The notes under the pieces were generated by a model that saw only the letters and a list, made by a program, of their open reading frames with translations, searched no databases and had not been told where the DNA came from. The position numbers and the translations under genes were made by a program. Shown piece after piece: positions 11,381 to 23,069 of a stretch of 64,000 nt of DNA (position 1 is its first letter; every line of letters begins with the position of its first letter). Source of the DNA: Paramecium tetraurelia (lineage: Eukaryota; Ciliophora; Oligohymenophorea; Peniculida; Parameciidae); the NCBI RefSeq assembly GCF_000165425.1, contig NW_001798984.1, positions 2,539-66,538 of the forward strand, given 5' to 3'.

Positions 11381-14300
11381 ATGCTTGCACAAAAGTAGAT
11401 TCCTAACAAATTCTTATTGGCTAAGCTCAAGGAAGCTGAAGAAAGAAACGATTCTCAATCAGTTCCCTCATTTATGAATCAAACTGTTACTATCAATAAT
11501 CAGCATATAAGCGATTAAATTAGAAAGGCCAAGAAAGAGGCTGTAAGTTTGCACACAAGTTGTAAGTCAACATAACATTCGCCTAAAACTTCATTAGACC
11601 TTTCAGAATTTATTAAGCAAACTAAAATCTAATAAATGACACAATAGAAACTGTTGATGGAGAAAAAGTTCTCACAACTTGCAATCTCCAAGGTACGGGA
11701 TGATGTGAGTCATTTTTATGATTAAATTAAATCGCCGAATACAACAAGTAAGTCAATTTTCATAAATAGGGGAGTAACGCAGCTTTTAGCCAAGACGTTA
11801 AAGAGCTACGTTCCACAAAAAATCACAAAGCGGTTAACAAATTCATTTGATAGATATGAAAGAATGTTAAAAATTAGAAGATGGCTTGAATAAAGAAATA
11901 TCATCTTTACATACAGAAGATCCAGGAGGAAGAGTTTAGAGCATATAGTTAAGAGATTGGTTTTAAAAATAATAAGGCGATGATTTAATTCCCATATTGA
12001 CAGTTACTATGAACGAATTAGTTAAATCACTGAAAAAAGAATGTTTAGAAAGAGGAGAATTGGTTGAATAAATTTGGTCGAAAGTTATTTAAATGGTTAA
12101 TAAGATTAAATTTGATTCTGAAATTTTAGTTAAAAAAAACGATGTATTAGTAATGGATGAATAAGCCAAAGTATTTTACATTTATTAAGAAAAAATGTCA
12201 AGTTTGTAGAATTAGATCTAAGAAGTCTCTCTCAAATACTCCTAAGAAGTTACTCAACATAATGTTTGTAAATAGGAATATAAGGAATTGGAGATCAACT
12301 TTAAAAAAAATAGATCATAATTAAATGATCTAAGAAAAATTGCATCTTTTTTATAAAAAAAATTGAAACAATCTCATCAAGAAATAGAAATACTAAATAG
12401 AAAGTTATAAACAATTACTTAAAAACAATTAGAATCCTAATAATAAATACATAGAGATATCAATAGTACTCTCTAACAGGTTCATAGTTAGAGAATATTG
12501 ATAAATCAAGAGAGCATGTTCTCATTAAAATAATCATAATAATTATAACCTCCTTCTTTAAATTAAATATAGCAATCTCAACAACAAAAGGTGTTGCAAC
12601 ATATCATCAATTCGAGCTAAGTTTAAACAGGGTAAAGAATGTCATATTTGGGCAATTCTTAAGTACAAAAATCTTAACAGGAGAAGTCAAGTTCTTCTGA
12701 TGAAGATGATTTGATGGATGGATTGTTAGATGATAAAAATATCATAGAAATGGACAACATGGTTATGAATATGGATAAGATTATTAAAGTGGCTTGTGTG
12801 GAAACCTAAGTTGAAACAGACATACTTCATTTATATTAGAGAACCCAAGAGATACAAACAAATATTACTATGATGGCTAAAGATTTCAATTTAATAACTG
12901 ACTCTTAAGTAAAAATCTAGAATGTAGTTGAGTAATTTAAATAAAGAAGTCAAGTTGAAGAGACACTCAAATTATGCGAAGATAAGACAAACAAATCGTT
13001 TTCAGGGAGATAATTGAATTAAATAATAGAATCGAAATTTCTTAATAAGGAGTAGCCATCTCCTGGAGTTTATAAATAAAATTAAATACGATAAGACTCA
13101 TTTATATCTAAAAAAGGTGTAAATTAATCAAATGAATATGTTACAAGTAATGATTAGAGTATGGATATCAATTCTGATAGATATGTCGACTTTGAAAAAG
13201 TTAAGACACTTGTTTTGATGATGCAAATTTTAGAAAATAAAAACAAGGAACTGTAATATATTATTGATTAAATGAATGAAAAATGCAACAAACATATGCA
13301 AGAATTGGAAGATGCTAGAAGTAGAGCAGTGTCTATTAGTACATTTAAAATCTTAAAAGAACAATAATAATAATAATAATAATAATAATTGACATCATAA
13401 TATATTGATGGAGAATCTTCTCCCGAATAGTATGCCAAATTTAATTCGTCCTAAAAAATGATAAAGCGCCAAAAAGATAATAAAAAATTGAATTAGGCAA
13501 AGTTAATCTTCAAAGGTCCTTAATTAGGTCAGAAAGTTAATATAATCTATGAATTTTAGAAAGTGAATGCTGGGCCACAATTAGTTGAAAAAATTAAATT
13601 AAAGTAATTGCCTAAAATTAAGCATTTTATGCCTTTAAAGTTACTCTTGAAACAAATCACTGTTATTTATTAGGATAGAATACAACAGCAAAAGGATAAT
13701 CAAGCCTTTAAAGATTAGGATATGGCATCATTTGTATACAGTTACTTTTTACAATAATTTGGGATAAAAAGGATAGCAGAGTAAAAGTTCTTAATTCTGA
13801 TAGTTTCAGTTAAACATTATAAATAAATAGTAAGAATAAACAATTTTGCAAAATTCTTAGGATTATTTGATGATTGTGTTAATTACTCAATAGATGAGAT
13901 GAAAAAATATTTGGAATCATTTGATTATGTTACTAATATTTCAACACTTGGTATTTAAATTCCAGACCAAGATTCCGAGGTCAGATACTTTGTACCATAT
14001 GTCAGAGCATAATAATACATAGGGATGTTTGCAGATTCAAGAATGACAATTGAAGAAAAAGAGGAATTAAAAAAGGAATTAGATTTACTAAAAGAAGTGG
14101 ATACAAAAACATCAAATAGGTAGTCAGTAATAGATTTTGATTAATTTATGATTCAAATGTTTGTCAAATATAAAATATTAGTAAGTAGAGCCAAAGAGTA
14201 TGTTATTAACGCATTTGCTGCATGTGATTTAGGTAACCAAAATAGCATATATTAACTTAGATGGTAATGGGATGTGTAATTTTGAAGAATGGTATTTATT

Positions 14301-14878
14301 GCTTAGACATATAGAACCTGATAGATTGACTAATGATGAAATTTCTGAAATATTCTTCACAAATGCTGATTTATTAATTAAGGGAGAGTAGAATTTTTCA
14401 TTTGAAAAGTTTGCAGTTGTATGTGTTGAGTATGGATTATTTTCAGAAGAGGCATAAAATTCATTTTTATAGATAAAAGGGACAAAAACAGAGATTATGA
14501 TACAAGTACAATAATTGTTAAAAGTATTTATAGTTTTAAAAATTAATTGATGGATGGACAGGATAGAGAAAGACAATAGAATAAAGATTTGAATAGGTGA
14601 CGTTACTGGAAACAGAGAAAATAGATTCCTGGAGAGCGATAATTGAAACTCTAGAGAGAAAGATACTGGATCTGAAGGAACATTTGACTTAAGCTGGAGT
14701 TGAAAAGAAAGTCAAGCCTCTTTTGATTGCTAATTTACTATTGAATAAAGAATCTGAAATGCTGTTAGAATTACAAGAGGATATTGATGATGATGGATCA
14801 CCTAATGCTAAGGCATTTCAATAAAATTTTGCATCAAACGGGTCAATTCGTATACAAATGGATATTATAAAGGAATGA
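11381..14878 (+). CDS. Long coiled-coil protein with EF-hand
   Basis: Frame starts MLAQKQIPNKFLLAKLKEAE, 36 nt after the TTLL stop. The first ~650 residues are Gln/Lys/Glu-rich and predicted coiled coil (MQILENKNKELQYIIDQMNE is typical). A run of eight Gln (CAA then seven TAA, near 13363-13389) interrupts it. Near the C terminus DLDGNGMCNFEEW is a canonical EF-hand loop, with a degenerate second half (FSFEKFAVVCVEYG). Introns of 22 nt (about 11751-11772), 28 nt (about 14231-14258) and 28 nt (about 14507-14534) restore frame. About 1,130 aa. Likely a Ca2+-responsive cytoskeletal or ciliary protein; no named family recognised. Confidence 0.75.
13363..13389 (+). repeat. CAA(TAA)7 microsatellite encoding polyglutamine
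   Basis: One CAA followed by seven TAA triplets inside the coiled-coil gene. With TAA read as Gln it gives eight consecutive Gln; in the standard code it would be a wall of stops. Confidence 0.9.
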
Positions 14879-14897
14879 TGAATTAAAATTAATATAT

Positions 14898-16180
14898 ATG
14901 TTTTCATCACTATCTGCTGGTTATGATGATTTATGGAAGGCCATAATTCGACCTCCAAGAGACAACGAGTATACTGAGTAGGATTTAGGTAAGATCAGTT
15001 TCTTTACTTAGGCCCTAGTCAATTTAAAATATAAGGAGTATTGATTAAGAGAACGGACATCCAAATCAAAAATAAAAGAGGACTAAAATTGGAATGCTCA
15101 TTTTTTGAGCCAATGAAAAAACCATGTGAGTAATTGCCATGTGTAATATACTTGCACGGTAATAGTAGTAGCAGATTAGAATGCTTGTCATCTTTGGATG
15201 GGCTTCTATAAGTATTGAGATATTTAAATATGACAAGCAATATATCTAAGTGTTTAGTTTTGATTTTGCTGGTTGTGGTAAATCGGAAGGCGAATATATA
15301 TCCCTAGGTTGGTACGAGAGAGATGATGTTGAAACAATAGTGGACTGGTTACGTTAAAGCAACAAAGTCTCTACTATAGGATTATGGGGACGATCTATGG
15401 GAGCAGTTACTGCTTTAATGCATGCAGATAGAGACCCGAGTATTGCTGGTTTAGTTTTGGATAGTGCATTTTCAAATTTAAAGACTTTGGCAGAAGAATT
15501 AGCAAAGTAATATGCTCAAAAAGTGCCCTCTTTTGCTATCTCAGCTGGATTGTCAATGATAAGGAAAACGATTTAATCAAAAGCCAATTTTGATATTGAA
15601 AATATCAATCCACTCAAGAATCATGTTGCGAAGGCCTTCATTCCTGCATTTTTTATTGCTGCCGATGAAGATACTTTTGTGTTGCCTCATCACACTAAGA
15701 AATTACATGAAGCTTATGCAGGAGATAAAAATATTGTACTTGCTTTTTATTTTATTTTAAATAGTCAATAGTTCCTGGGGATCATAATTCTAAGAGGCCA
15801 TCCTATGTGATGAACTCAATAGCAATTTTCTTTTACAACACTCTATAAGTGAAGCATTTAGTTCCTGAATACAAGGTATTTTATGTTAGTATTATAAATA
15901 GCCAGATTTAGAGAAAATAGACAATGACTTCCAAAATGATGAGGCAAATTTTCTATATAAATATCAAAACCATGTTGGAAATGCATTTTAAGTTTAGGGA
16001 GCTATGAATGAATTTGATGATGATGAAGAATTAAGAAAAGCCATAGAGGAAAGTCTAAAAGTAACTAATTCCGAATCTAACCAATAAAATTAAGAAAACG
16101 CATAAAATAGGCCATAGGTTTAACCATATAAACAACCTGAAGACCTATTAAAATTTTCAGATGATGAGAGTTTGTTATGA
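14898..16180 (+). CDS. Alpha/beta hydrolase with C-terminal ubiquitin-interacting motif
   Basis: Starts MFSSLSAGYDDLWKAIIRPP. It shows the alpha/beta hydrolase fold: oxyanion region IYLHGNSSSRLE, FSFDFAGCGKSEGEYISLGW, nucleophile elbow GLWGRSMGAVTALM (Ser in GRSMG), acid AADEDTFVLP and His in VPGDHNSKRP. This arrangement resembles ABHD13/ABHD17 (FAM108) thioesterase-like or bem46-type enzymes. Downstream, FDDDEELRKAIEESLK fits the ubiquitin-interacting motif consensus (acidic patch, then ALxxS-like core). Four introns of 23-29 nt. Likely a serine hydrolase brought to ubiquitinated or other targets; coupling the two modules in one short protein is unusual. The catalytic triad is complete. Confidence 0.85.
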
Positions 16181-16194
16181 AAACATGATTAAGA

Positions 16195-17293
16195 TCATTC
16201 GTTTAATTTATCAACTATTTCACATAACACTTATGAGGTTTATCTGAATTATTTTGGTATTTATGATAGTTATCCTAATCTTTGTTCTATATTTTCCAAT
16301 TCTTCATGAGGCTTAAATCTCTGCATAGCCAAAGTAGAGACTGATAGTTTTTAATCCTCCTCTCTCATTCCCAATTATTCTCTTAACTTTGAAATTTCAC
16401 TTTCTTCTATCAAAATCTAAGATCAATTCCTTTATATATATACATTATCACTCATTCTTTTGATTGCATTCAACTTATTTTATAGTAACAAACTCTCAAT
16501 TGCCTCAATCATATATGTGAGATCATCCAACAAGGACAAATCAAATTTATCTATCATTCTTTATTCTCCATTTATATACTGTATCTCTCGAATACAACAC
16601 ATTTTGGCTATGTCCTAAAAATCTACTAAATCATCGGCTGATTATTTTAATAAGATCTTTTTTAAATTCTTTTTCATACCGATTAAATTTTTTACTACTT
16701 AAAACATCTTTCTTGAATTATTTAAATATTCCTAAAATATAATTTAATCTCTGTACTTTTAATTAATGTAAATTATGTATTAAATTAAATATTTATTTAC
16801 TAAAATTAATGTATTGCTAAGCATAAGGATTCTTTATGGTTTGCAAAATTGAATATTATTTTTTTTATTCCTGCTATTCTTTGACTTTCTTAAATCTTTA
16901 TATTAAAGTTTAGCTTTCTAGTTTCATTATTTCAGTTTCAGTACGGATTTTTTTCATTACAGCCTATTTTGTTGGCTATTTAGATTTCCTAATCGAATGA
17001 AGATGATCTAAGTAATCATGCAAATTTTATTCATCACTTCTCTATATTCTAGGAGTAAGAATTGGTAACAGTTTTTATCTTGATGTTAATGAACTTTCTG
17101 CGTTAATGCTACTCTCATTTCCAGGCAAGGCAGTGATATTGAGAGGAGGAATTTTGCTTGAATTTCCTTGTCTAATACGAGTCACCGATTAAAATCTTTA
17201 TATTGGTCTCAAAGAAGAGGATTTATGAGCAGTGATAGTTTCAGAATGTTTGAATGTTGGAAGCACTAGATGATTTTTATATATGAGACTCAT
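16195..17293 (-). CDS. Coiled-coil hypothetical protein
   Basis: Starts MSLIYKNHLVLPTFKHSE, with a Ser/Thr-rich basic head, then long helical stretches (KIRTETEIMKLESQTLIQRF; LSLLDDLTYMIEAIESLLLQ). Introns of 25 and 27 nt restore frame. Ends IVDKLNE. Convergent with the hydrolase gene: the stops are 15 nt apart. No domain recognised. The start region overlaps the 3' end of the next upstream ORF on the same strand, so one of these starts may be wrong. Confidence 0.68.
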
Positions 17294-17678
17294 TAAAAAT
17301 TATATAATTTTTATCTTCTCTTTATTCTTACTTTATTTATATACACATATATTCACTAAATTTCAACTTATTATAACTCTTGATATTTTGTGATCCTACT
17401 CCTCCATTTATCTCCAAATATTTATAAACAGCTTTTTTATCAAATTCTTAATGATCAATTATTTTACCTAAGTTGTTGCTTGAACAAAAAGCTAACCTTG
17501 ATGGATATTTACATTTAGTCTAATTTATATCGATATCAAATTCAATTTTTATCTAATTAAACCCATAAAGAAATTTTGAACTAATTGATATACATAAATC
17601 ACAATTTAAAGGGAAATGAATGAAATACCAATTCCCATAAAACTTTACTTAATAGTTGACTGGTAAGTAATATTTCAT
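17241..17678 (-). CDS. Small hypothetical protein
   Basis: Frame MKYYLPVNYQVKFYGNWYFI ... with one 21-nt intron, then NGGVGSQNIKSYNKLKFSEY and an end SSSASNIQTF. Composition is coding-like and the intron is canonical. It overlaps the start of the next gene on the same strand by about 50 nt in another frame, which weakens one or both calls. Function unknown. Confidence 0.4.
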
Positions 17679-17882
17679 ATATTAATATGAATATCAATTA
17701 ACAATAGTTATTATTAATTAATAACATTTAAAAATATTCTTAATATTTATCAACTCCTTTTTCGTCAAAAACATGCTTCTTATTTTTTCGCTGAAATTGT
17801 CAACAAAGCGCATTGAATTAATGAAATCTAAATTTTCATTCAACTTCAATGGTTCTCAACAATATTAAGCTTTTTATCTATC

Positions 17883-18101
17883 TCAAACAAGTCTATGATT
17901 TTTATGAGAATTAAAATAATAATCACTGTTTGGTTAATTATTATTATTTTTATCAGACAAAGTTTTATGCAAATTTTAAGATATTATCATATTCTAAGTA
18001 TTATTAGATAGAGTATCCTCAAGCTAATTAACAGTTCTATTAACATTTAGGTATTTTAGAAATTCTGCAATAATTGTATTCCATAATTATTGCTAGAAAG
18101 T
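17883..18101 (-). CDS. LisH-like ORF fragment
   Basis: Open frame with IIAEFLKYLNVNRTVNQLED, close to the LisH dimerisation helix pattern (hydrophobic, YLxxxxxxxTxxxLE). The rest is Asn/Ser-rich and short. No start codon lies in the open frame, so a 5' exon must exist or the match is chance. LisH proteins in ciliates are often basal-body proteins, but nothing further supports that here. The remainder of 17679-18253 shows no gene. Confidence 0.35.
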
Positions 18102-18253
18102 TCACTTAGATAAAGTAATATAATTTATGCATATGTCAACATTCACTCTTAGAACTTTGAAACCCTTTACTTTTTTATAACGACTTACTTAAAATATGAA
18201 AAAAATGGTGGCAATTAAATTTAATTTATAAAAATTATTGATGTAAATTGTTT

Positions 18254-21200
18254 TCATAAAAGTTAATCTGCATCAGGTACTTCTTCCTTATTAATAGATT
18301 ATTACTAAATTAAATTTATGAAATTTTTACAAATATTCCAACGCTGTTAAATAACTTATCCTCCATTAGTTCTGCCACTGGATCATCAGGCAGTTTTTCA
18401 TCCTCCTCAACTTAAATTTACATAGGTTTACTTTAGCCTAAGGCAGGATTAGTAAATTTGTCATGATCAGTGCCATCCTCAAACTTTTCATCGCCATATC
18501 CATCCAATTCATCCACATTCATGGTCTTACCAACTTATGCTTGATTTTCTCTTTATACTTCTTATGACACTTGCTATTTAATTTAAGGCCTATTATTCTT
18601 TTATTAATTCTCTAATTCTCTTTCTTTTTTCTTATCTTCTAAGATCTTTTTACCTTCTTCTTTCTGTTATCTCTTTTTGTATGCTTTTTGAATTTTAACA
18701 GCTACATCATCAAGCTCTTGCTACTCCTTTAATTTCAAATCTTCCTCCTTTTTTTTTAAATCTTCCTCTTTCTTTTTTAAATCTTCAATTCTTTTTTCTT
18801 CTTTTAGCTCTTCTAATAATTTCTTCCCTTCTGATTTATTTTTTTTGTGTCTGTAAGCACCTTATATTCTTGATGCTGCCATATTAATTTCTTCTTCTTT
18901 AGCTTCAATTTCTTTTTTAACTTCTAATTAATCATCAAGCTCTTATTCGAATTCAAAATCATAATCATCCTCATTATTTTTTTTATCTTTAGAACCTTTT
19001 TTATTATTTTTAGAGATTGAATCTCTTTCATTTCTTTTGCTTTCCAACAACTATTTAGTTTCATCTGCTTGCTTTTTATCTTTAGAGGCTTTCTAGTTTT
19101 TCAAAGCCTTTTCCTCCTCCTCTTTCTTTTATTTCTCTTCCCTCTCCTTCTATCTTCTTATCCTGTCCTCTTCTTTTTGCTTTTAATCATTAACAAATTT
19201 TTCTCTCTTTTTTTATTCTAACAATGCTTTAGCCTCTGCAATTTGTTTCTTTTTTTAATATGCTAGTTATATCTTCAAGGCAGCATCCTCTTCTTCTTTT
19301 AATAGTTTTTCTTTCTCTTCTTATTCTTTTAATAATCTTTACCTTTCTAACTCTTCCTATTCCTTTTTGGCTTACAACTCAGCTTAATATTATTCCTTTT
19401 CTTTTTTTTTCTATTCCAATATTTTCTTACCCTCCTCCTTCTGCTTCTTCTGTTTATAGGCATTTTAGATCAGCAATGCTTTCTCTTCTTCCTCTTTTCT
19501 TAATTATTCTTCATATTTCCTTTATTCCTCTTCCTTCTATTTTTATTTTTATTCCTCCTCTTACCTTTTTCTTTCCTCTTCCTATCTTCTTAATTAATCC
19601 TATTTCTTTTTTTATTCTTCCAAAATTCTCCTTTACTCTTCCTCCTATCGTTTATTCTCCTCCTATTATTTCTTCAATTACAATTCCTACTTCTACTTCT
19701 TTTCTTTTTCTTCAAGGTATTATCTCTTCTTTTCTTTCTACTACTCTAGAATCTTTTTACCCTCCTCCTTTTACTTTTTCTTCTTATAAGCAAGTTATAT
19801 CTTCATAACAGCATCCTCCTAATCTTCTAAGTCTTCTTATGGCTTTAATTAATAATCATCAAATTATTCCTAATATTCTTCTTCAGCATCCTCCTATTTA
19901 TCCTATTCTTCTTCTAACTTACCTGAATTCTATGAAATTTTATCCTCATCTCTCTCAAAGTAATCATCATAATTTTCCTCTTCTTCATTGTGCTTTTTAT
20001 TTACTTTTGCAGGTTATTAATTAGGATCGTTGTCAATAATTTAAGATGAATTTCTAGCATTACTTCTCATCTTAGCCTATTTGGAAGTATCTGAATTCTA
20101 GGTTTATATTTTAATATAATCGTTAGAACTGTCTTGTTTTTAAGTATTAGGAGGAGAATTTTATTTTTATTATTTTTCCAATTGCATCTAGCGATTCTCC
20201 TTAAAATCGTCTCTAAAGAATTGTTCCCATTATAATTAAATTAAATCCCTGTACACTTAATAAATGTGTATAAATAATTAATCTTTTTACAACTCTGTAA
20301 TTGATATTTGTGACTCTATAATTAATTATTCAAATTATCTTATATTGATGTACTCTTAAGTTTAAAATTTCTACTTAAATTTCCTTGTAAGTTCTTCTTT
20401 ATTTTTTAGTAATGTCTATGAATAAGATAAATATTGTATTTACTTTTCGAACTTCTTAATAAATTGATGATCCATCATAAGTGATGTATTCTTGAATAAG
20501 AGACAAGATCATATTTTTGAATCTATTGGCACTTATCATTTTTTGAATTGGTTAATCATATCCATCACTTTTGAGCAATGCTTTTGCAAATTTTTAAGCT
20601 TTGACTGCATTCATATCTAATTTGGTCTTTAAAAACTCAACGACTCCATTCTCATTTAATCTACCTTTATTCAAAGTGGACAATTTCTAAAATGGTTTGA
20701 ATTTAATACTTCCTTGAATTTGGCAAAGGGTATATTATCCAAATACAATTAACAACGTATTTCATCAGCATAACATTGTGCTAATTCTTAATCTAGTAGA
20801 ATAGAATCTGTACTATTATTTTACCTTAATTGCTCTTATTACTATTGAAACTATGCTATTTGTTGTTATTAAGAATTAGTATTATTTTAATCCTTGGGAC
20901 TATATGATTGCTATTATTATAAATTCCTGCCTTGTTTCTATTCTAATTGTTTTCTATTGTCTGATTAAAACTTCTTCAATTGTTACTCCAATTTTTGTAT
21001 TTTCTCCTTGTATTCTTCAACTAAGTAATTCAATTTGGTCCTCTCCTCTATATCCTTGTCGATCTCCTCCTAACTGATTACATATTAACCATTAGCTCCT
21101 CGCTTCTTGAATGCTTGTAGTTTTTGATTCAACAACTAAAGATCTCTGCCTTGCTTGTTCAATGATTTCTACTATTGCTGAACTTGATTTTCCAATTAGG

Positions 21201-22117
21201 TATTCCTCTCCTCATAAAGTCTATGATTATAATCAATAAGGGTTTTACTTGACAATCTGAACTAATTCCTAATTGTCCTTGAGATAGGTTTCATTCTATT
21301 GTTGCAAGTCTTTGACAAATTCATTATTTTGAGTAGACTCCTGAGCATGACTATGATATAAATAAGTATACTTCTATTATTATTGGAGGATGTCGTCTCT
21401 TTCTTTTAGTAATTCTCTCAATCTTTAGAGTTCTTCATAGACTTCCCTGATTTCAGCCTTGATTATGAGGTATTGCTTACATCGAGCTCTTAGAATTTGC
21501 TCACTTTAGCATTTTTCTTAAAGTTCTAAATAGTTATTTCCTTTTCTCTCAACTCATTTTGTTGCTCCTTGATTTGCCTCTTCATTTAAAGAAAGAGTGA
21601 TGTCTAAGAATATCAATATGGAATTCAAACCTCAACTCCCAATTTCATTTGCACATTTTTCAAATTACCATTATTTTGAAAATCCTCTATGATTCTCTCA
21701 TATTTTTGTATTGTTTTCTATGATTAATTTGTTAGCAATACTTCTTGTTATAAAATGGTAGTCCTCAATTAATAATTATCCGTCTTCAAGTGGTTGATTT
21801 ATGTTTTAGCCTAGGATAAATGCTCAAAAAGTCTTTCCTTATCAAACACTTCCATATTATTCCTAAAAAAATCAGTTTCTTGTTAAATCTATCTCGCCCT
21901 GATTTCATTCTAACCACTCTGTGGTCTCTCCTCCATCAAGTTATTCACTTTAACCTTTTTCACACTAATTACAATAAATTAAGTTACATTTTAAATCCTT
22001 TAACAGAATTTCCATAAGCTTGGTTAGAAGGCACTTTTTAACTAGGATTTTTGGCTGATTGGGCTCGAATTGCTTTCTATTAATTTGAATACAGCTATAT
22101 ACTTATCTTTCGGACAT
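18254..22117 (-). CDS. Giant coiled-coil protein with IQ-motif repeats
   Basis: Starts MSERQKAIRAQSAKNPSQK. The first ~500 residues are coiled coil (KTDNYQLRTTILQQEVLLTN; RQIKEQQNELREKEITIQNF). A globular middle (LNENGVVEFLKTKLDMNAVK, then VYRDLIQLQWEQFF) looks EF-hand-like but lacks good calcium loops. The C-terminal half is Glu/Lys/Gln-rich with about five IQ-type calmodulin sites: VMKIQLAYKKKKQKEEG, LIQNAYKQKKQKEEGKK, LKIQLAYQKKKQIAE, ASRIQGAYRHKKNKSEG and VKIQKAYKKRQQKEEG, each followed by KKILE-type helices. About nine introns of 23-28 nt, including 22089-22114 region, 20412-20439 region and one near 18300, were traced exon by exon. About 1,200 aa. Likely a calmodulin-binding scaffold of cilium or cortex. 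Confidence 0.82.
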
Positions 22118-22215
22118 CTAAATTATTAATTTATTATATTTATAAAGCAATTATATTTTATATAGATATTATATGATTGATCAAAGATCAAAGAGCGTTA
22201 AATAAGTAGTAAAGG

Positions 22216-22891
22216 TCATTTATTCACTTTAAAATGCACTTTTTTTTGAGAAAGCTTATCATTGCTTGGCTATCCTTTTTTAAATTGGCTGTACTTCATT
22301 TCCTACTTTAAAATGCTTTTCACAGATTTATCGTCAGCACTTTGGCTTCTTTGACTTTCCATCTCTTCTTTTATCATTTCTTCTTTGTTCACTTGATATT
22401 CGCTAATCGATTTTAACTTATCAAGTCTTTTCGAATCAAAAGACCTCAATGAATTTTTAGGTTGGAAATCGCCCAAAGGAGAATCGTTCTTCTTTTTCTT
22501 TTTCAACGAACTTTGAGAAACCATTATGTCTTCATTGGCTTCTTCAATTTTTTAAGGTATATCATCGAATTGCATAACAATCTCTGCTACCAATTAAATA
22601 TCCTTATTTGATAACTATTCTGATTCTTGTTTGCTATGTATAGATTTATTATCAGCAAATGCAGGTGTCGATGGATCATCTATTCGAAATTGACCATGCA
22701 CCCCTTTTTATTTTTGAATCGGAGATCTTCACAATAGTCAATTGGAATAAATACAAATGTTTGTTTCTATTCTTGTTCCCATCACTTGGATTATTGGGAT
22801 CCTTTGAAGAATGAGAAGTATCTTTCATTCCTGTTGCTAACTCTGACGCCTGCTCTATTGTATTAACAGAACAACACTATGAGCTTCCCAT
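22216..22891 (-). CDS. Predicted N-myristoylated/palmitoylated small protein
   Basis: Starts MGSSQCCSVN: Gly2 with Ser nearby is a good N-myristoylation context, and the adjacent cysteine pair is a likely palmitoylation site, so the protein probably sits on a membrane. The rest is hydrophilic and disordered, with acidic and basic stretches (SLKKKKKNDSPLGDF; VNKEEMIKEEMESQRS). One 28-nt intron. The chain reads through a TAG after KSILK (Gln) to a TGA, ending HFKVNK, about 215 aa. No catalytic domain. Confidence 0.75.
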
Positions 22892-23069
22892 TTAATAAAA
22901 CAAATAATAATCAATTAGAACTAGATAAAATATTTATAAATTAGATATATTATATTAATTAATGAGTTTCGCTTAGGATTTTAAGAATATTTAATTATAA
23001 AAAATTATATCGAAATTAAACTATTAACCTTACTTAAATAAGATGAATTAATTTGAATAATATGATGTA

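Noticed and set aside
19260-19808. Plus-strand 182-aa ORF rich in Phe/Ser/Leu
   Set aside because: Mirror of the Glu/Lys-rich IQ-repeat gene; GAA/AAG-rich coding gives TTC/CTT-rich antisense ORFs.
18600-20000. Low-complexity region as a simple satellite
   Set aside because: It is the coding strand of a K/E/Q-rich protein with IQ motifs at regular places, not a sequence satellite.
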